Shown here: piece after piece, positions 1-8,675 of the stretch
Layout: each line of letters starts with the position of its first letter
How positions within the stretch are numbered: the stretch's first letter is position 1
Source: Mycobacterium colombiense
Lineage (GTDB): Bacteria; Actinomycetota; Actinomycetes; Mycobacteriales; Mycobacteriaceae
Assembly (NCBI RefSeq): GCF_001665835.1
Contig: NZ_LZSX01000080.1
Location: 34,572-98,571 of the forward strand
Reading direction: 5' to 3'
Length of the DNA: 64,000 bases
Translations under genes and position numbers: made by a program
Notes under the pieces: model-generated
Databases searched by the model: none
Seen by the model: the letters and a program-made list of their open reading frames with translations, nothing else
Told to the model about the DNA's origin: nothing

Positions 1-1
1 G

Positions 2-3000
2 GGCGGGGACATCGTCGTCGACGCTCCGCCCGAGCTGCCGTCCCCGTCTTCGCCGGGCATGCTGCCGCGGTTGCTGCCGGTGGCGCTCTCGCTGGTGTGC
101 ATGGGCACCATGGCGGCGGTGTTCACCGCGGGGACCGGCGCGTCCCGCAATCCCGCGTTCCTGGCGCTGCCGGGGATGATGCTGGTTTCGACCGCGGTGA
201 CGGAGCTGACCGGCCGTGCTCGAAGGCGAGGCGGCGGGCTCGATGCCGACCGGGATCAATATCTCGGCTATCTCGGCACTCTCAGTCGGTCCGTGTCCGA
301 AGTTGCTGTGGCACAGCGCCGATCATCGATCAGCCGGCACCCCGATCCCGACACGCTGTGGACCCTGATCGGCGGCCCCCGAATGTGGGAGCGGCGGCCA
401 ACCGACGCCGACTTCGGCCGCGTGCGCGTCGGCATGGGAAGCCAGCCATTCGCCCGCCGCCTGGTGACCCCGCAGCTTCCGTCGGAGGAGCTCCGCGATC
501 CGGTCACTGACATGGCACTACGGCGCTTCCTGCGCGCGCATTCGACGATCCATGCCCCGGTCACGATCAGCCTGCGTGCGGGGACGCTCGTGACGATCGA
601 CGGTGATCCGGGTGAGGTACGCGGGTTACTACGTGCGATGCTCTGTCAACTCGCCGTGCTGCATGCGCCCGGCCAAATGCTGATCGCGGCCGCCGTCGAC
701 GACGAGAATCGGGGCCACTGGGATTGGCTCAAATGGCTTCCGCACAACCAACATCCGGTAGATGCAGACGAGGCGGGGCCGGTCCGGATGATCTACTCGA
801 GCGCCGCGCAGGCCTGGCGTGCGCTCGCCGCAGTGCAAGGTTACGAACTCGTCGTGGTCACCGATCTCTCCGAGTGCGTCGATCCGATCGCCGGCGCAAC
901 CACCATCGGGGCGGCCACCGAGGCGGGCGCAGCGCTGAAATTTCGAACGCCCGCACTGACGGCACCGGGTTGGTGTCCCGACCAGATGACCCCCATCGAC
1001 GCGCTGATATGCGCACGCCGGCTGGCCGGATACCACGCGCACACGGCACGTCCGGCAAGCGCTGACCCTAATTGGCCAGAGCTGACCGGGCTTTGCGCTC
1101 TGGACCGCTTCGACCCGGCCGCTTTGTGGCGTCGACAACGCCGCCGCGACCGACTCCGCGTGCCGATCGGAAGCACCATAGAGGGTGTTCCACTCGAGCT
1201 GGACATCAAAGAGCCGGCCGAGGACGGGATGGGCCCACATGGGCTGTGCATCGGCGCCACCGGGTCGGGCAAGTCGGAGCTGCTTCGCACCATCGCACTG
1301 GGCATGATGGCCCACAACTCGCCGGAAACGCTCAACCTGCTGCTCATCGACTTCAAGGGCGGCGCAACATTTCTCGACTATGCTCGCGCCCCACACGTAG
1401 CCGCGGTGATCACCAACCTGGCCGACGACGCACCGCTGGTGGCCCGGATGCGCGATGCCCTGGCCGGCGAGATGAACCGTCGCCAGCAGCTGCTGCGGAC
1501 GGCGGGCTGCGTCAGCGTCGCGGCATACGAACGGGCGCGCGCGGGCAGGGCGTCGCCCCCGCTGCCCACGCTGTTCATCATCGTCGACGAGTTCTCCGAA
1601 CTGCTCAGCCAGCATCCAGATTTCGCCGACATGTTCGTCGCGATCGGCCGGCTCGGCCGGTCGTTGGGCATGCACCTGCTGCTGGCCAGTCAGCGTCTCG
1701 ATGAGGGACGGCTACGCGGACTGGAAGCCCATCTCTCGTACCGAATGTGTCTGAAAACGCTGTCCGCCAACGAATCCCAAACCGTGCTGGGTGGTCTTGA
1801 CGCATATCGACTGCCGAGCACCCCTGGCGCCGGCTTCTTGCGCATCGGCGGCGGCGAACCGATTCGCTTCCAGGCGGCGCTGGTATCGGCGCCGCTGCCG
1901 ACGAATACGCCGGCCCGAGCAGGCACTGTGGGGGCGGGTTCGGTCCGGGTGTTCGGCACCCGGATCGTGGGTGCGGTCAGCCGCGCCGCCGCGGAGAGCG
2001 AGAACCCCGCACGGACCATCTCGGGCACCGTCCTGGACCGGCTGTCCGGCCAGGGGCCACCCGCGCATCGGGTTTGGCTGCCCCCGCTCGGGCCGGCGCC
2101 GGCGCTGCACACCCTGCTGGCCGACGTCGCCTGCACGCCTGGGTGCCTCGCGGTCCCCATCGGCACTGTAGACCGGCCCCTCGATCAGTCCCGGGCGCCG
2201 CTGATGGTCGACGTATCCGGGGCCGCAGGCAATCTGGCGGTCATCGGCGCACCCCAATCGGGAAAGTCGACGGCGTTGGGCACGCTCATCACCGCCCTGG
2301 CGGCCACCCATGATCCTGGCCAGGTGCAGTTCTACTGCCTGGATTTCGGTGGCGGGGCGCTGTCGACGATGCGCACGCTGCCGCATGTGGGTGCGGTCGC
2401 CGGGCGAGCGGACCCGCGTCTCGTCGGCCGGATAGTCGCCGAATGCGAGTCGGTCTTTCGTCGCCGTGAAGCCCTCTTCCGAGAGCATGGCATCGCGTCG
2501 ATCGTCCAATACCGTCAGCGGCGCGGGGACATCGATGCGCCCGATGATCCATTCGGTGACGTGTTCCTCGTCATCGACGGCTGGGCAAGCGCGCGTCAAG
2601 AATTCGGCACTCTGGAAGAGTCGATCAGCATGCTTGCGGTGCAAGGCCTTTCGTACGGCGTGCACGTAGCGTTGTCGGCGTCGCGGTGGGCCGAGGTGCG
2701 GCCCTCGCTGCGGGATCAAATCGGCACCCGCATCGAGCTACGGCTGGGGGATCCCGCGGACTCCGAAATCGACCGGAAGACCGCGCAGCATGTGCCCCGT
2801 AACAATCCGGGCCGGGGCCTTTCCCACGAAGGGCTGCACATGCTGATCGCCTTGCCCATCGCCGACGTGCCCGCCGGTGCGTCGGCCGCTCCGCCGATAC
2901 GGCTGCTGCCGATGCACGTCGATCGCGAGACTGTGCTGCGCCGGTCGGGCGCCGGGTTGGGCACTCGGATACTGCTCGGCTTGGGGGAGCGCGAATTGCA

Positions 3001-3652
3001 GCCAACCGCAATCGATTTCGAACGCCATTGGCATCTTCTCGTCCTCGGTGACAACGAGTGCGGGAAGACCGCGACGCTGCGAGCCTTGTGCCGGGAGATC
3101 GTCCGCACGAAAACGCCCGCGCAAGCCCGGCTGTCGATCGTCGACTTCCGGCGCGCGCTGCTCGGAGTCGTCGAGTCGGAACATCTCGGCGGTTACGCCA
3201 TGTCGCCCGCCGCCCTGGCCGTGTTGCTGCCCCACCTGCTCGAGTCTCTGCAGGCGCGGATGCCGCCGCCCGACGCAAGCCAGGCCCAGTTACGCAGTGG
3301 ATCCTGGTGTTCCGGACCGGACCTCTACGTCGTCGTCGATGACTACGACCTTGTCGCGGGCACGGCGGGCAATGTGCTGGCGCCGATCGTCGAATTCTTG
3401 CCGTACGCGGCGGATCTGGGATTGCACCTGGTCCTCGCGCGCCGCAGCGGTGGTCTCGAGCGCGCGATGTTCGAGCCACTGTTGGCGAGTCTGCGCGACC
3501 TCGGTTGCGCGTCACTGATGATGAGCGGATGCCCGGCTGAGGGCGCACCGTTCGGTTCCGCCGCGGCGCTGCGATTGCCGCCGGGCCGCGGCATCTTGAC
3601 CACTCGGACCGGTGAGGACGAACTTGTCCAGGTTGCCTGGAGCCCGCCGTGA
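2..3652 (+). CDS. eccC4: ESX-4 type VII secretion ATPase EccC4 (5' end outside window)
   Basis: This is the FtsK/SpoIIIE-type motor that recognises and drives type VII secretion substrates through the inner membrane. The frame is open from the left edge, so the N-terminus is missing; an internal ATG at 59 leaves 1197 residues. A hydrophobic stretch follows that Met, then three ATPase domains. Their Walker A motifs begin at nt 1253 (GATGSGKS), 2246 (GAPQSGKS) and 3047 (GDNECGKT). The Walker B segments differ: IIVDEF in domain 1, LVIDGW in domain 2, VVVDDY in domain 3. Only the first has the usual Asp-Glu pair, which fits EccC proteins in which domain 1 is the main hydrolase. The stop overlaps the next gene (GTGA). 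Gene order with esxU/esxT identifies ESX-4 (Rv3447c position). Confidence 0.95.
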   Translation, partial: GGDIVVDAPPELPSPSSPGMLPRLLPVALSLVCMGTMAAVFTAGTGASRNPAFLALPGMMLVSTAVTELTGRARRRGGGLDADRDQYLGYLGTLSRSVSEVAVAQRRSSISRHPDPDTLWTLIGGPRMWERRPTDADFGRVRVGMGSQPFARRLVTPQLPSEELRDPVTDMALRRFLRAHSTIHAPVTISLRAGTLVTIDGDPGEVRGLLRAMLCQLAVLHAPGQMLIAAAVDDENRGHWDWLKWLPHNQHPVDADEAGPVRMIYSSAAQAWRALAAVQGYELVVVTDLSECVDPIAGATTIGAATEAGAALKFRTPALTAPGWCPDQMTPIDALICARRLAGYHAHTARPASADPNWPELTGLCALDRFDPAALWRRQRRRDRLRVPIGSTIEGVPLELDIKEPAEDGMGPHGLCIGATGSGKSELLRTIALGMMAHNSPETLNLLLIDFKGGATFLDYARAPHVAAVITNLADDAPLVARMRDALAGEMNRRQQLLRTAGCVSVAAYERARAGRASPPLPTLFIIVDEFSELLSQHPDFADMFVAIGRLGRSLGMHLLLASQRLDEGRLRGLEAHLSYRMCLKTLSANESQTVLGGLDAYRLPSTPGAGFLRIGGGEPIRFQAALVSAPLPTNTPARAGTVGAGSVRVFGTRIVGAVSRAAAESENPARTISGTVLDRLSGQGPPAHRVWLPPLGPAPALHTLLADVACTPGCLAVPIGTVDRPLDQSRAPLMVDVSGAAGNLAVIGAPQSGKSTALGTLITALAATHDPGQVQFYCLDFGGGALSTMRTLPHVGAVAGRADPRLVGRIVAECESVFRRREALFREHGIASIVQYRQRRGDIDAPDDPFGDVFLVIDGWASARQEFGTLEESISMLAVQGLSYGVHVALSASRWAEVRPSLRDQIGTRIELRLGDPADSEIDRKTAQHVPRNNPGRGLSHEGLHMLIALPIADVPAGASAAPPIRLLPMHVDRETVLRRSGAGLGTRILLGLGERELQPTAIDFERHWHLLVLGDNECGKTATLRALCREIVRTKTPAQARLSIVDFRRALLGVVESEHLGGYAMSPAALAVLLPHLLESLQARMPPPDASQAQLRSGSWCSGPDLYVVVDDYDLVAGTAGNVLAPIVEFLPYAADLGLHLVLARRSGGLERAMFEPLLASLRDLGCASLMMSGCPAEGAPFGSAAALRLPPGRGILTTRTGEDELVQVAWSPP

Positions 3653-4881
3653 GCGAACATCCCGCAATCGTCGAAGCCGGGCCCGGCACGATTCGGCGGT
3701 TATGTTGCGCCACAAGCGCCGTCGCAGACGACGAGATGGCTGACATCGTTCGGGCGGCGCTGGATGCGGTTGACGACCGGGTGGCGCTGGTAGGGGAGCG
3801 GCCGGTGGCCGTCGATGCACTGTGGGAAGCCGCGTTGCGTTCGGCAAGCCGCGGCCACTGCGACGGGACGATCGTCGTGCACCCGTCGTGGTGGTCGGCG
3901 GCGCGCGTGGGTGTGGTGAGCGCGGCCGCGGCGGCCGTGGCCGGTCAGACGCACACGCGATCGTCGCTGCTGATGCGGGCCGCCCGCGCCGCACCGGACG
4001 CGACGGTAGTGGTTGAAATCGCCGAGCGGCTGGTGGCGATCACCGCGGGTGAGGTCACGGCGATACCGCGCACGGCCGAGCCCCATTGCGTCGCCCGCGA
4101 CGTAGCGGGCGTCGTTGCGCCGATGGCGCCCGAAGCCGTGCTGATCGATACGCCGAGCGGCGTCGCGGGTGCGGCGCCGCTGGCGCGGCTCATTGCCCAC
4201 GCGGTACGCGGGGCCGGGCAGGACATCCCAGAAGTCCTTGAAATAACCGATATTCGGCTGGCCCGGGTCGCGCGGTCGGCCTACCCGGCAACCACCCAGC
4301 CGTCGGGAGCGGCGCCTGCCCGGGCCGGCCGAGCGCGCGGCCGGATGCTCAACGGGGTCGGGGCGGCCGCCATCGTGGTCGCCGCGGCGGCGCCGACAGC
4401 GGTGACGATGAGCCGACCCGGTGAGGTGGCGCGCAAGCCGGTGGAAACGGCGCCCACCACGTTTTTGGTCGAAGGCCGGGTGGCGCTGTCGGTGCCGGCG
4501 ACGTGGTCGTCCCAGCGGGTGGTCGGCGGACCGGGCTCGGCCCGGATGCAGGTCACCTCTCCGGCGGATCCCGACCTGGCGCTGCACATCACCCAGTCGC
4601 CGGTGGCCGGTGAGACCCTGAGCGGCACGGCCGAGCGGTTGAAGCGCGCGATCGATGCCCAGGCCCCCGGGGTGTTCGTCGACTTCAACCCGTCCGGGAC
4701 CAGCGCCGGCCGACCGGCGGTGACTTACCGCGAAGTGCGCCCGGGACATCACGTGCGCTGGACGGTCCTGCTGGACGGCCCGGTCCGGATCAGCATCGGT
4801 TGCCAGAGCCGGGCCGGCGACGAAGACGCCGTCCGCGACGCCTGCGAGCAGGCAGTGCGGTCCGCCCACGCGATCGGATGA
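3649..4881 (+). CDS. type VII secretion-associated protein, ESX-4 linked
   Basis: This is a 410-residue protein between eccC4 and esxU, at the position of Rv3446c. The GTG start overlaps the eccC4 stop by 4 nt, so the two are translationally coupled. An Ala/Val-rich hydrophobic segment at about residues 237-255 looks like a single membrane anchor. It separates an N-terminal domain with an actin-like EAGPGTIR opening from a C-terminal domain of about 150 residues that may lie outside the membrane. This layout matches the TIGR03931-like type VII secretion-associated family. The molecular role is not known; context says ESX-4 assembly or substrate handling. Confidence 0.85.
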   Translation: MSEHPAIVEAGPGTIRRLCCATSAVADDEMADIVRAALDAVDDRVALVGERPVAVDALWEAALRSASRGHCDGTIVVHPSWWSAARVGVVSAAAAAVAGQTHTRSSLLMRAARAAPDATVVVEIAERLVAITAGEVTAIPRTAEPHCVARDVAGVVAPMAPEAVLIDTPSGVAGAAPLARLIAHAVRGAGQDIPEVLEITDIRLARVARSAYPATTQPSGAAPARAGRARGRMLNGVGAAAIVVAAAAPTAVTMSRPGEVARKPVETAPTTFLVEGRVALSVPATWSSQRVVGGPGSARMQVTSPADPDLALHITQSPVAGETLSGTAERLKRAIDAQAPGVFVDFNPSGTSAGRPAVTYREVRPGHHVRWTVLLDGPVRISIGCQSRAGDEDAVRDACEQAVRSAHAIG

Positions 4882-4926
4882 AAATTCGGTGGAACCGAAG
4901 GACCCGCCCCGGGGGTCGTAGTTGGT

Positions 4927-5244
4927 ATGACTGCATCGAACACACTGAGCACCGACTTCGACCTGATGCGGTCGGTGGCGGGTACCACCGACGCCCGCAA
5001 CGAGGAAATCAGAGCGATGCTGCAGACATTCGTCGGCCGCATGAACGGCGTTCCGCCCTCGGCCTGGGGTGGGCTCGCGGCGGCGCGCTTCAAAGACGTG
5101 ATGGACCGCTGGAACGCCGAGTCACTTCGGCTCTATCACGCCCTCAACACCATCGCCGACACCATCCGGCACAACGCGGCCACCCTGCAGGAGGCCGGCC
5201 AGAACCATGCACACCACATCGCCGCCGCCGGCGGAAACCTGTGA
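4927..5244 (+). CDS. esxU: WXG100-family ESX-4 substrate EsxU
   Basis: A 105-residue helical protein of WXG100 size with the W-x-G turn as WGG at residues 47-49. It is expected to form a helical-hairpin heterodimer with the next product, EsxT, and to be exported by ESX-4. ATG start; the gap after the upstream gene is 45 nt. Charged and Ala-rich helices flank the turn, as in M. tuberculosis EsxU (Rv3445c), which as I recall it has the same length. No YxxxD/E export signal is visible in the C-terminal tail. Confidence 0.93.
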   Translation: MTASNTLSTDFDLMRSVAGTTDARNEEIRAMLQTFVGRMNGVPPSAWGGLAAARFKDVMDRWNAESLRLYHALNTIADTIRHNAATLQEAGQNHAHHIAAAGGNL

Positions 5245-5259
5245 CGAGAAAGGATCCCC

Positions 5260-5556
5260 GTGGACCCGGTGCTTTCCTATAACTTCGGCGAAATCGAACA
5301 CTCGGTACGCCAGGAGATCCACTCCACGTCGGCACGCTTCAACGCCGCGCTGGACGAGCTGAGCTCGCAAATCGCACCATTGCGGCAGCTGTGGACCAGT
5401 GAGGCGGCCGCTGCCTACCAGGCGGAGCAGCTGAAATGGCACCAGTCGGCGACCGCGCTCAACGAGATACTGGCCGAGCTGGGAAATGCCGTGCGCGACG
5501 GCGCCGAAGAGGTGGCCAACGCCGACCGCCGGGCTGCCGGCCTCTGGGCGCGGTAG
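5260..5556 (+). CDS. esxT: WXG100-family ESX-4 substrate EsxT
   Basis: A 98-residue WXG100-type protein, the expected partner of EsxU. The W-x-x turn lies in the segment QLWTSEAAAAYQAEQLKWHQ, where WTS takes the place of the usual WXG. GTG start with a GAGAAAGGA ribosome site 6 nt upstream, 15 nt after esxU. The sequence closely follows Rv3444c. It is the last gene of the ESX-4 group before a strong hairpin. Confidence 0.92.
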   Translation: MDPVLSYNFGEIEHSVRQEIHSTSARFNAALDELSSQIAPLRQLWTSEAAAAYQAEQLKWHQSATALNEILAELGNAVRDGAEEVANADRRAAGLWAR

Positions 5557-5596
5557 CGGCCGAACAGACCACCGCGCGGTCCTGGCCGCGCCGTGA

Positions 5597-5641
5597 GACT
5601 GTGTGGTCCTGGCGGGGGAGAGCCGCTGGGACCACACAGTC
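5597..5641 (+). terminator. hairpin terminator after esxT
   Basis: A perfect 13-bp inverted repeat (GACTGTGTGGTCC / GGACCACACAGTC) with a 19-nt loop, followed by CATTTTGAC. It lies 40 nt after the esxT stop and upstream of the rplM promoter region. Its place and strength suggest that it ends the ESX-4 transcript and insulates the ribosomal-protein operon. Confidence 0.75.
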
Positions 5642-5805
5642 ATTTTGACCTGCGGGGATGGCGGTCGGTAAGCTGCTCCGTTGGCGTGCGGAACGCCGGG
5701 GCCTCGGGTCAATGTCGGTCGCCGAGACCAAGCCCTCACCGCGAACGCCTGACCGGCCCCCGGGTCACACCGGGATCCACCCTCGAGAAGAAGAAGGTAA
5801 GCGCT

Positions 5806-6249
5806 GTGCCTACGTACACGCCAAAGGCGGGTGACACCACGAGGTCGTGGCACGTCATCGACGCCACGGACGTGGTGCTTGGCCGCCTTGCCGTCGCGGC
5901 AGCCACCCTGCTGCGCGGCAAGCACAAGCCGACGTTCACCCCCAATGTCGACGGCGGTGACTTCGTCATCGTCATCAACGCCGACAAGGTCGCCTTCAGC
6001 GGCCAGAAGCTGGACAAGAAGCTGGCTTACCGCCACTCGGGGTATCCCGGCGGTCTGAGCAGCCGAACCATCCGCGAGCTGATGGACAAGCACCCCGACC
6101 GCGTCGTGGAGGACGCGATCGTCGGCATGCTGCCCAAGAACAAGCTGGCCCGGCAGATCGCGCGCAAGCTGCACGTCTACGCCGGCCCCACGCACCCCCA
6201 CGCCGCACAACAGCCCGTTCCGTACGAGATCAAGCAGGTGGCCCAGTGA
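5806..6249 (+). CDS. rplM: 50S ribosomal protein L13
   Basis: A 147-residue L13, an early-assembling protein of the large subunit. The GTG start (MPTYTPKAGD) is chosen by similarity to mycobacterial L13 and by an AGAAGAAGG ribosome site about 9 nt upstream. An in-frame extension to 5593 is open but would run into the terminator hairpin. L13 signatures include VLGRLAVAAATLLRGKHKP and YRHSGYPGG. A TAAGCT -10-like element at 5669-5674 would give a leader of about 125 nt. The stop overlaps rpsI (GTGA), the conserved rplM-rpsI pair. Confidence 0.97.
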   Translation: MPTYTPKAGDTTRSWHVIDATDVVLGRLAVAAATLLRGKHKPTFTPNVDGGDFVIVINADKVAFSGQKLDKKLAYRHSGYPGGLSSRTIRELMDKHPDRVVEDAIVGMLPKNKLARQIARKLHVYAGPTHPHAAQQPVPYEIKQVAQ

Positions 6250-6803
6250 CCGAAACGACCGAGGCCTTGGAAAACCCTGAAAACCCTGAAAACCCGGAGA
6301 ACCCGGACACCCCAGAAGTCGCAGAGACCGTCGAGGTCGTCGTCGAGGTGACCGAAGCCCCCGTCGAGGCCTCTGAGGCCGCGGAGGCCCCCGCGCCCGC
6401 CGAGTCCTTCGTGTTCGACCGGCCCATCCAGACCGTCGGCCGCCGCAAGGAGGCCGTGGTGCGGGTGCGCCTGGTGCCCGGCACCGGCAAGTTCAACTTG
6501 AACGGCCGCACCCTGGAGGGCTACTTCCCCAACAAGGTGCACCAGCAGCTGATCAAGGCCCCGCTGGTCACCGTCGACCGGGTGGACGCCTTCGACATCT
6601 ACGCGCTGCTGCACGGCGGCGGCCCGTCGGGGCAGGCCGGCGCGCTGCGACTGGGCATCGCCCGGGCGCTGATCGTGGCCCAGCCCGAGGACCGGCCCCC
6701 GCTGAAGAAGGCCGGCTTCCTCACCCGTGACCCGCGTGCCATCGAGCGCAAGAAGTACGGCCTGAAGAAGGCCCGCAAGGCGCCTCAGTACAGCAAGCGC
6801 TGA
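6246..6803 (+). CDS. rpsI: 30S ribosomal protein S9 with long acidic N-terminal extension
   Basis: A 185-residue S9. From about residue 56 (FVFDRPIQTVGRRKEAVVRV) it is a standard S9 core ending in the conserved KKARKAPQYSKR tail that reaches the P site. The N-terminus is about 34 residues longer than the 151-residue M. tuberculosis protein I remember. It is highly acidic and includes four near-perfect E-N-P triplets, then Val/Glu-rich sequence. The GTG start overlaps the rplM stop by 4 nt, so the extension is very probably translated. Confidence 0.95.
   Translation: MTETTEALENPENPENPENPDTPEVAETVEVVVEVTEAPVEASEAAEAPAPAESFVFDRPIQTVGRRKEAVVRVRLVPGTGKFNLNGRTLEGYFPNKVHQQLIKAPLVTVDRVDAFDIYALLHGGGPSGQAGALRLGIARALIVAQPEDRPPLKKAGFLTRDPRAIERKKYGLKKARKAPQYSKR
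6270..6305 (+). repeat. four tandem 9-nt units encoding Glu-Asn-Pro in rpsI
   Basis: Four consecutive 9-nt units of the form GAAAACCCT (later copies GAAAACCCG and GAGAACCCG) encode ENP-ENP-ENP-ENP, followed by a drifted DTP. In-frame units of this size can expand or shrink by slippage without breaking the gene. Confidence 0.9.
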
Positions 6804-6815
6804 TCAGCCGTCGCT

Positions 6816-6860
6816 AACTGGCCACAACTTGGCATCGTCATGCACAAGTTGTGGCCGGTT
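6816..6860 (+). terminator. long stem without U-tract between rpsI and glmM
   Basis: Two 16-nt arms (AACTGGCCACAACTTG at 6816-6831 and CAAGTTGTGGCCGGTT at 6845-6860) pair with a single wobble around a 13-nt loop. It begins 13 nt after the rpsI stop. No T-run follows, so it would be an I-shaped mycobacterial-type terminator or an RNA-stability element. Confidence 0.65.
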
Positions 6861-6952
6861 GCGGCGTGTCTGCGCCCAGGCGCGGCCCGTTTCGTCCACA
6901 AAGGAACGGGCACGTTAGGTGCAAGCCCGACAACTGTGAGAGGTTTGATCGC

Positions 6953-8299
6953 ATGGGTCGACTATTCGGCACCGACGGTGTCCGTGGGGTCGCCAATCGC
7001 GAGCTGACCGCCGAGCTGGCGCTGGCGCTGGGCTCCGCGGCGGCACGGCATCTGGCGAGCGCTCCGGCGCCGGGCCGACGGGTAGCCGTGATCGGCCGCG
7101 ATCCGCGGGCCAGCGGCGAAATGCTGGAGGCTGCGGTGATCGCCGGGCTGACCAGTCAGGGTGTCGACGCGCTGCGCGTCGGGGTGCTGCCCACCCCCGC
7201 GGTGGCCTACCTGACCGGCGCCTACGACGCCGACTTCGGCGTGATGATCTCCGCGTCGCACAACCCGATGCCCGACAACGGCATCAAGATCTTCGGCCCC
7301 GGCGGCCACAAGCTCGACGACGGCACCGAGAATGACATTGAAGCGCTGCTCGCTGATGTCCCTGTCGATCCCGGGTCGCGCCCGGTCGGCGCCGGGATCG
7401 GCCGGGTCATCGACGCCGAGGATGCCGACGACCGCTACCTGCGCCACCTGAGCAAGGCCAGCACGCTGCGCCTCGACGGACTGACCGTGGTGGTGGACTG
7501 CGCGCATGGCGCGGCCTCCGCGGTGGCCCCGCGCGCCTACCGCGCCGCCGGCGCCCGGGTGATCGCGATCAACGCCGACCCCAACGGGCTCAACATCAAC
7601 GACAACTGCGGCTCGACGCACCTGGATTCGTTGCGCGCGGCCGTCGTCGCGCACCGCGCCGACCTGGGCCTGGCCCACGACGGGGACGCCGACCGCTGCC
7701 TGGCCATCGACGCCAACGGCAACCTGGTCGACGGCGACCACATCATGGTGGTGCTCGCCCTGGCGATGCACGAGGCCGACGAGCTGGCGTCTAAGACGCT
7801 GGTCACCACCGTGATGAGCAACCTGGGTCTGCACCTGGCCATGCGCTCGGCCGGAATCACGGTGCGCACCACCGGCGTTGGCGACCGCTACGTCGTGGAG
7901 GAGCTGCGCGCCGGCGACTACAGCCTGGGCGGCGAGCAGTCCGGCCACATCGTGATGCCCGCCCTGGGCTCCACCGGCGACGGCATCGTCACCGGCCTGC
8001 GGCTGATGACCCGCATGGTGCAGACCGGCTCGTCGCTGGCCGAGCTGGCCTCGGCGATGCGGACGCTGCCGCAGGTGCTGATCAACGTCACCGTCGCCGA
8101 CAAGGACATCGCCGCCGCCGCGCCCGCGGTGCAGACCGCCCTCGGGCAGGCCGAGGCGGAACTGGGCGACACCGGCCGAATCCTGTTGCGCCCCTCGGGA
8201 ACCGAGCCGATGATCCGCGTCATGGTGGAAGCGCCCGAGAAGGATGTCGCTCAGCGCGTCGCCACCCGCGTCGCCGAAGCGGTCAGCGACGCCCTGTAG
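6953..8299 (+). CDS. glmM: phosphoglucosamine mutase
   Basis: GlmM converts glucosamine-6-phosphate to glucosamine-1-phosphate, the step between GlmS (encoded at 13.2 kb) and UDP-GlcNAc for peptidoglycan. Length 448 residues, the usual size. The active-site phosphoserine is Ser102 in the motif ISASHNPMPDNGIK, the metal loop is DGDADR, and the phosphate-binding RPSGTEPMIRV lies near the C-terminus. The ATG start MGRLFGTDGVRG is the classic GlmM opening; an upstream in-frame extension to 6851 would run through the hairpin and is not used. Confidence 0.97.
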   Translation: MGRLFGTDGVRGVANRELTAELALALGSAAARHLASAPAPGRRVAVIGRDPRASGEMLEAAVIAGLTSQGVDALRVGVLPTPAVAYLTGAYDADFGVMISASHNPMPDNGIKIFGPGGHKLDDGTENDIEALLADVPVDPGSRPVGAGIGRVIDAEDADDRYLRHLSKASTLRLDGLTVVVDCAHGAASAVAPRAYRAAGARVIAINADPNGLNINDNCGSTHLDSLRAAVVAHRADLGLAHDGDADRCLAIDANGNLVDGDHIMVVLALAMHEADELASKTLVTTVMSNLGLHLAMRSAGITVRTTGVGDRYVVEELRAGDYSLGGEQSGHIVMPALGSTGDGIVTGLRLMTRMVQTGSSLAELASAMRTLPQVLINVTVADKDIAAAAPAVQTALGQAEAELGDTGRILLRPSGTEPMIRVMVEAPEKDVAQRVATRVAEAVSDAL

Positions 8300-8342
8300 A
8301 TCTCTCCGGAACCCCGCCGCGCCCGCGGGCGTCGGATAAGGC

Positions 8343-8672
8343 ATGAAATCCGTTGGGGGAACACGCCCGGTAGCCATCGCCCGCACGCAGATCGACGTGC
8401 CGTCGGCGCAGCGGGTCGCTAACCAATTCGCCATGGCGGCCGAATTCGTCGACCGCGCGGTCAGCGACCACCTGTCCAGGCTGGCTTTCGGCGGGGCCGT
8501 CGCCGGGCGAGCGCACGCCGCACCCGGCGACGCGCTGCGCGCCGAGTTGGAGCGGCTGGTGGTGCAGGTGTCGCAGTGGTCGCGCGCGTCGGCCGAGATC
8601 GCCGCCGCGCTGCGGTCCAGCGCCGAGCGCTACGCCGACGCCGAACTGTATGCCGCTGCGCGGATCGCGTAG
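8343..8672 (+). CDS. EspC-like type VII secretion target (Rv3440c-like)
   Basis: A 109-residue, Ala-rich, mostly helical protein at the position of Rv3440c. It resembles the EspC-like type VII secretion target family (PF10824-like): a V-D-R helix, the segment LAFGGAVAGRAHAAPGDALR, then W-S-R-A-S-A-E-I-A-A-A-L. Close to the C-terminus it carries YADAE, which fits the YxxxD/E general export signal of type VII systems. ATG start 43 nt after glmM; 3 nt separate it from the next gene, so the two are probably co-expressed. The family assignment is by eye. Confidence 0.7.
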   Translation: MKSVGGTRPVAIARTQIDVPSAQRVANQFAMAAEFVDRAVSDHLSRLAFGGAVAGRAHAAPGDALRAELERLVVQVSQWSRASAEIAAALRSSAERYADAELYAAARIA

Positions 8673-8675
8673 CCC

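Noticed and set aside
6270..6305. Short direct repeats considered as a CRISPR-like array
   Set aside because: The 9-nt units are contiguous, in frame and coding; there are no spacers, and no array was seen anywhere in the window.
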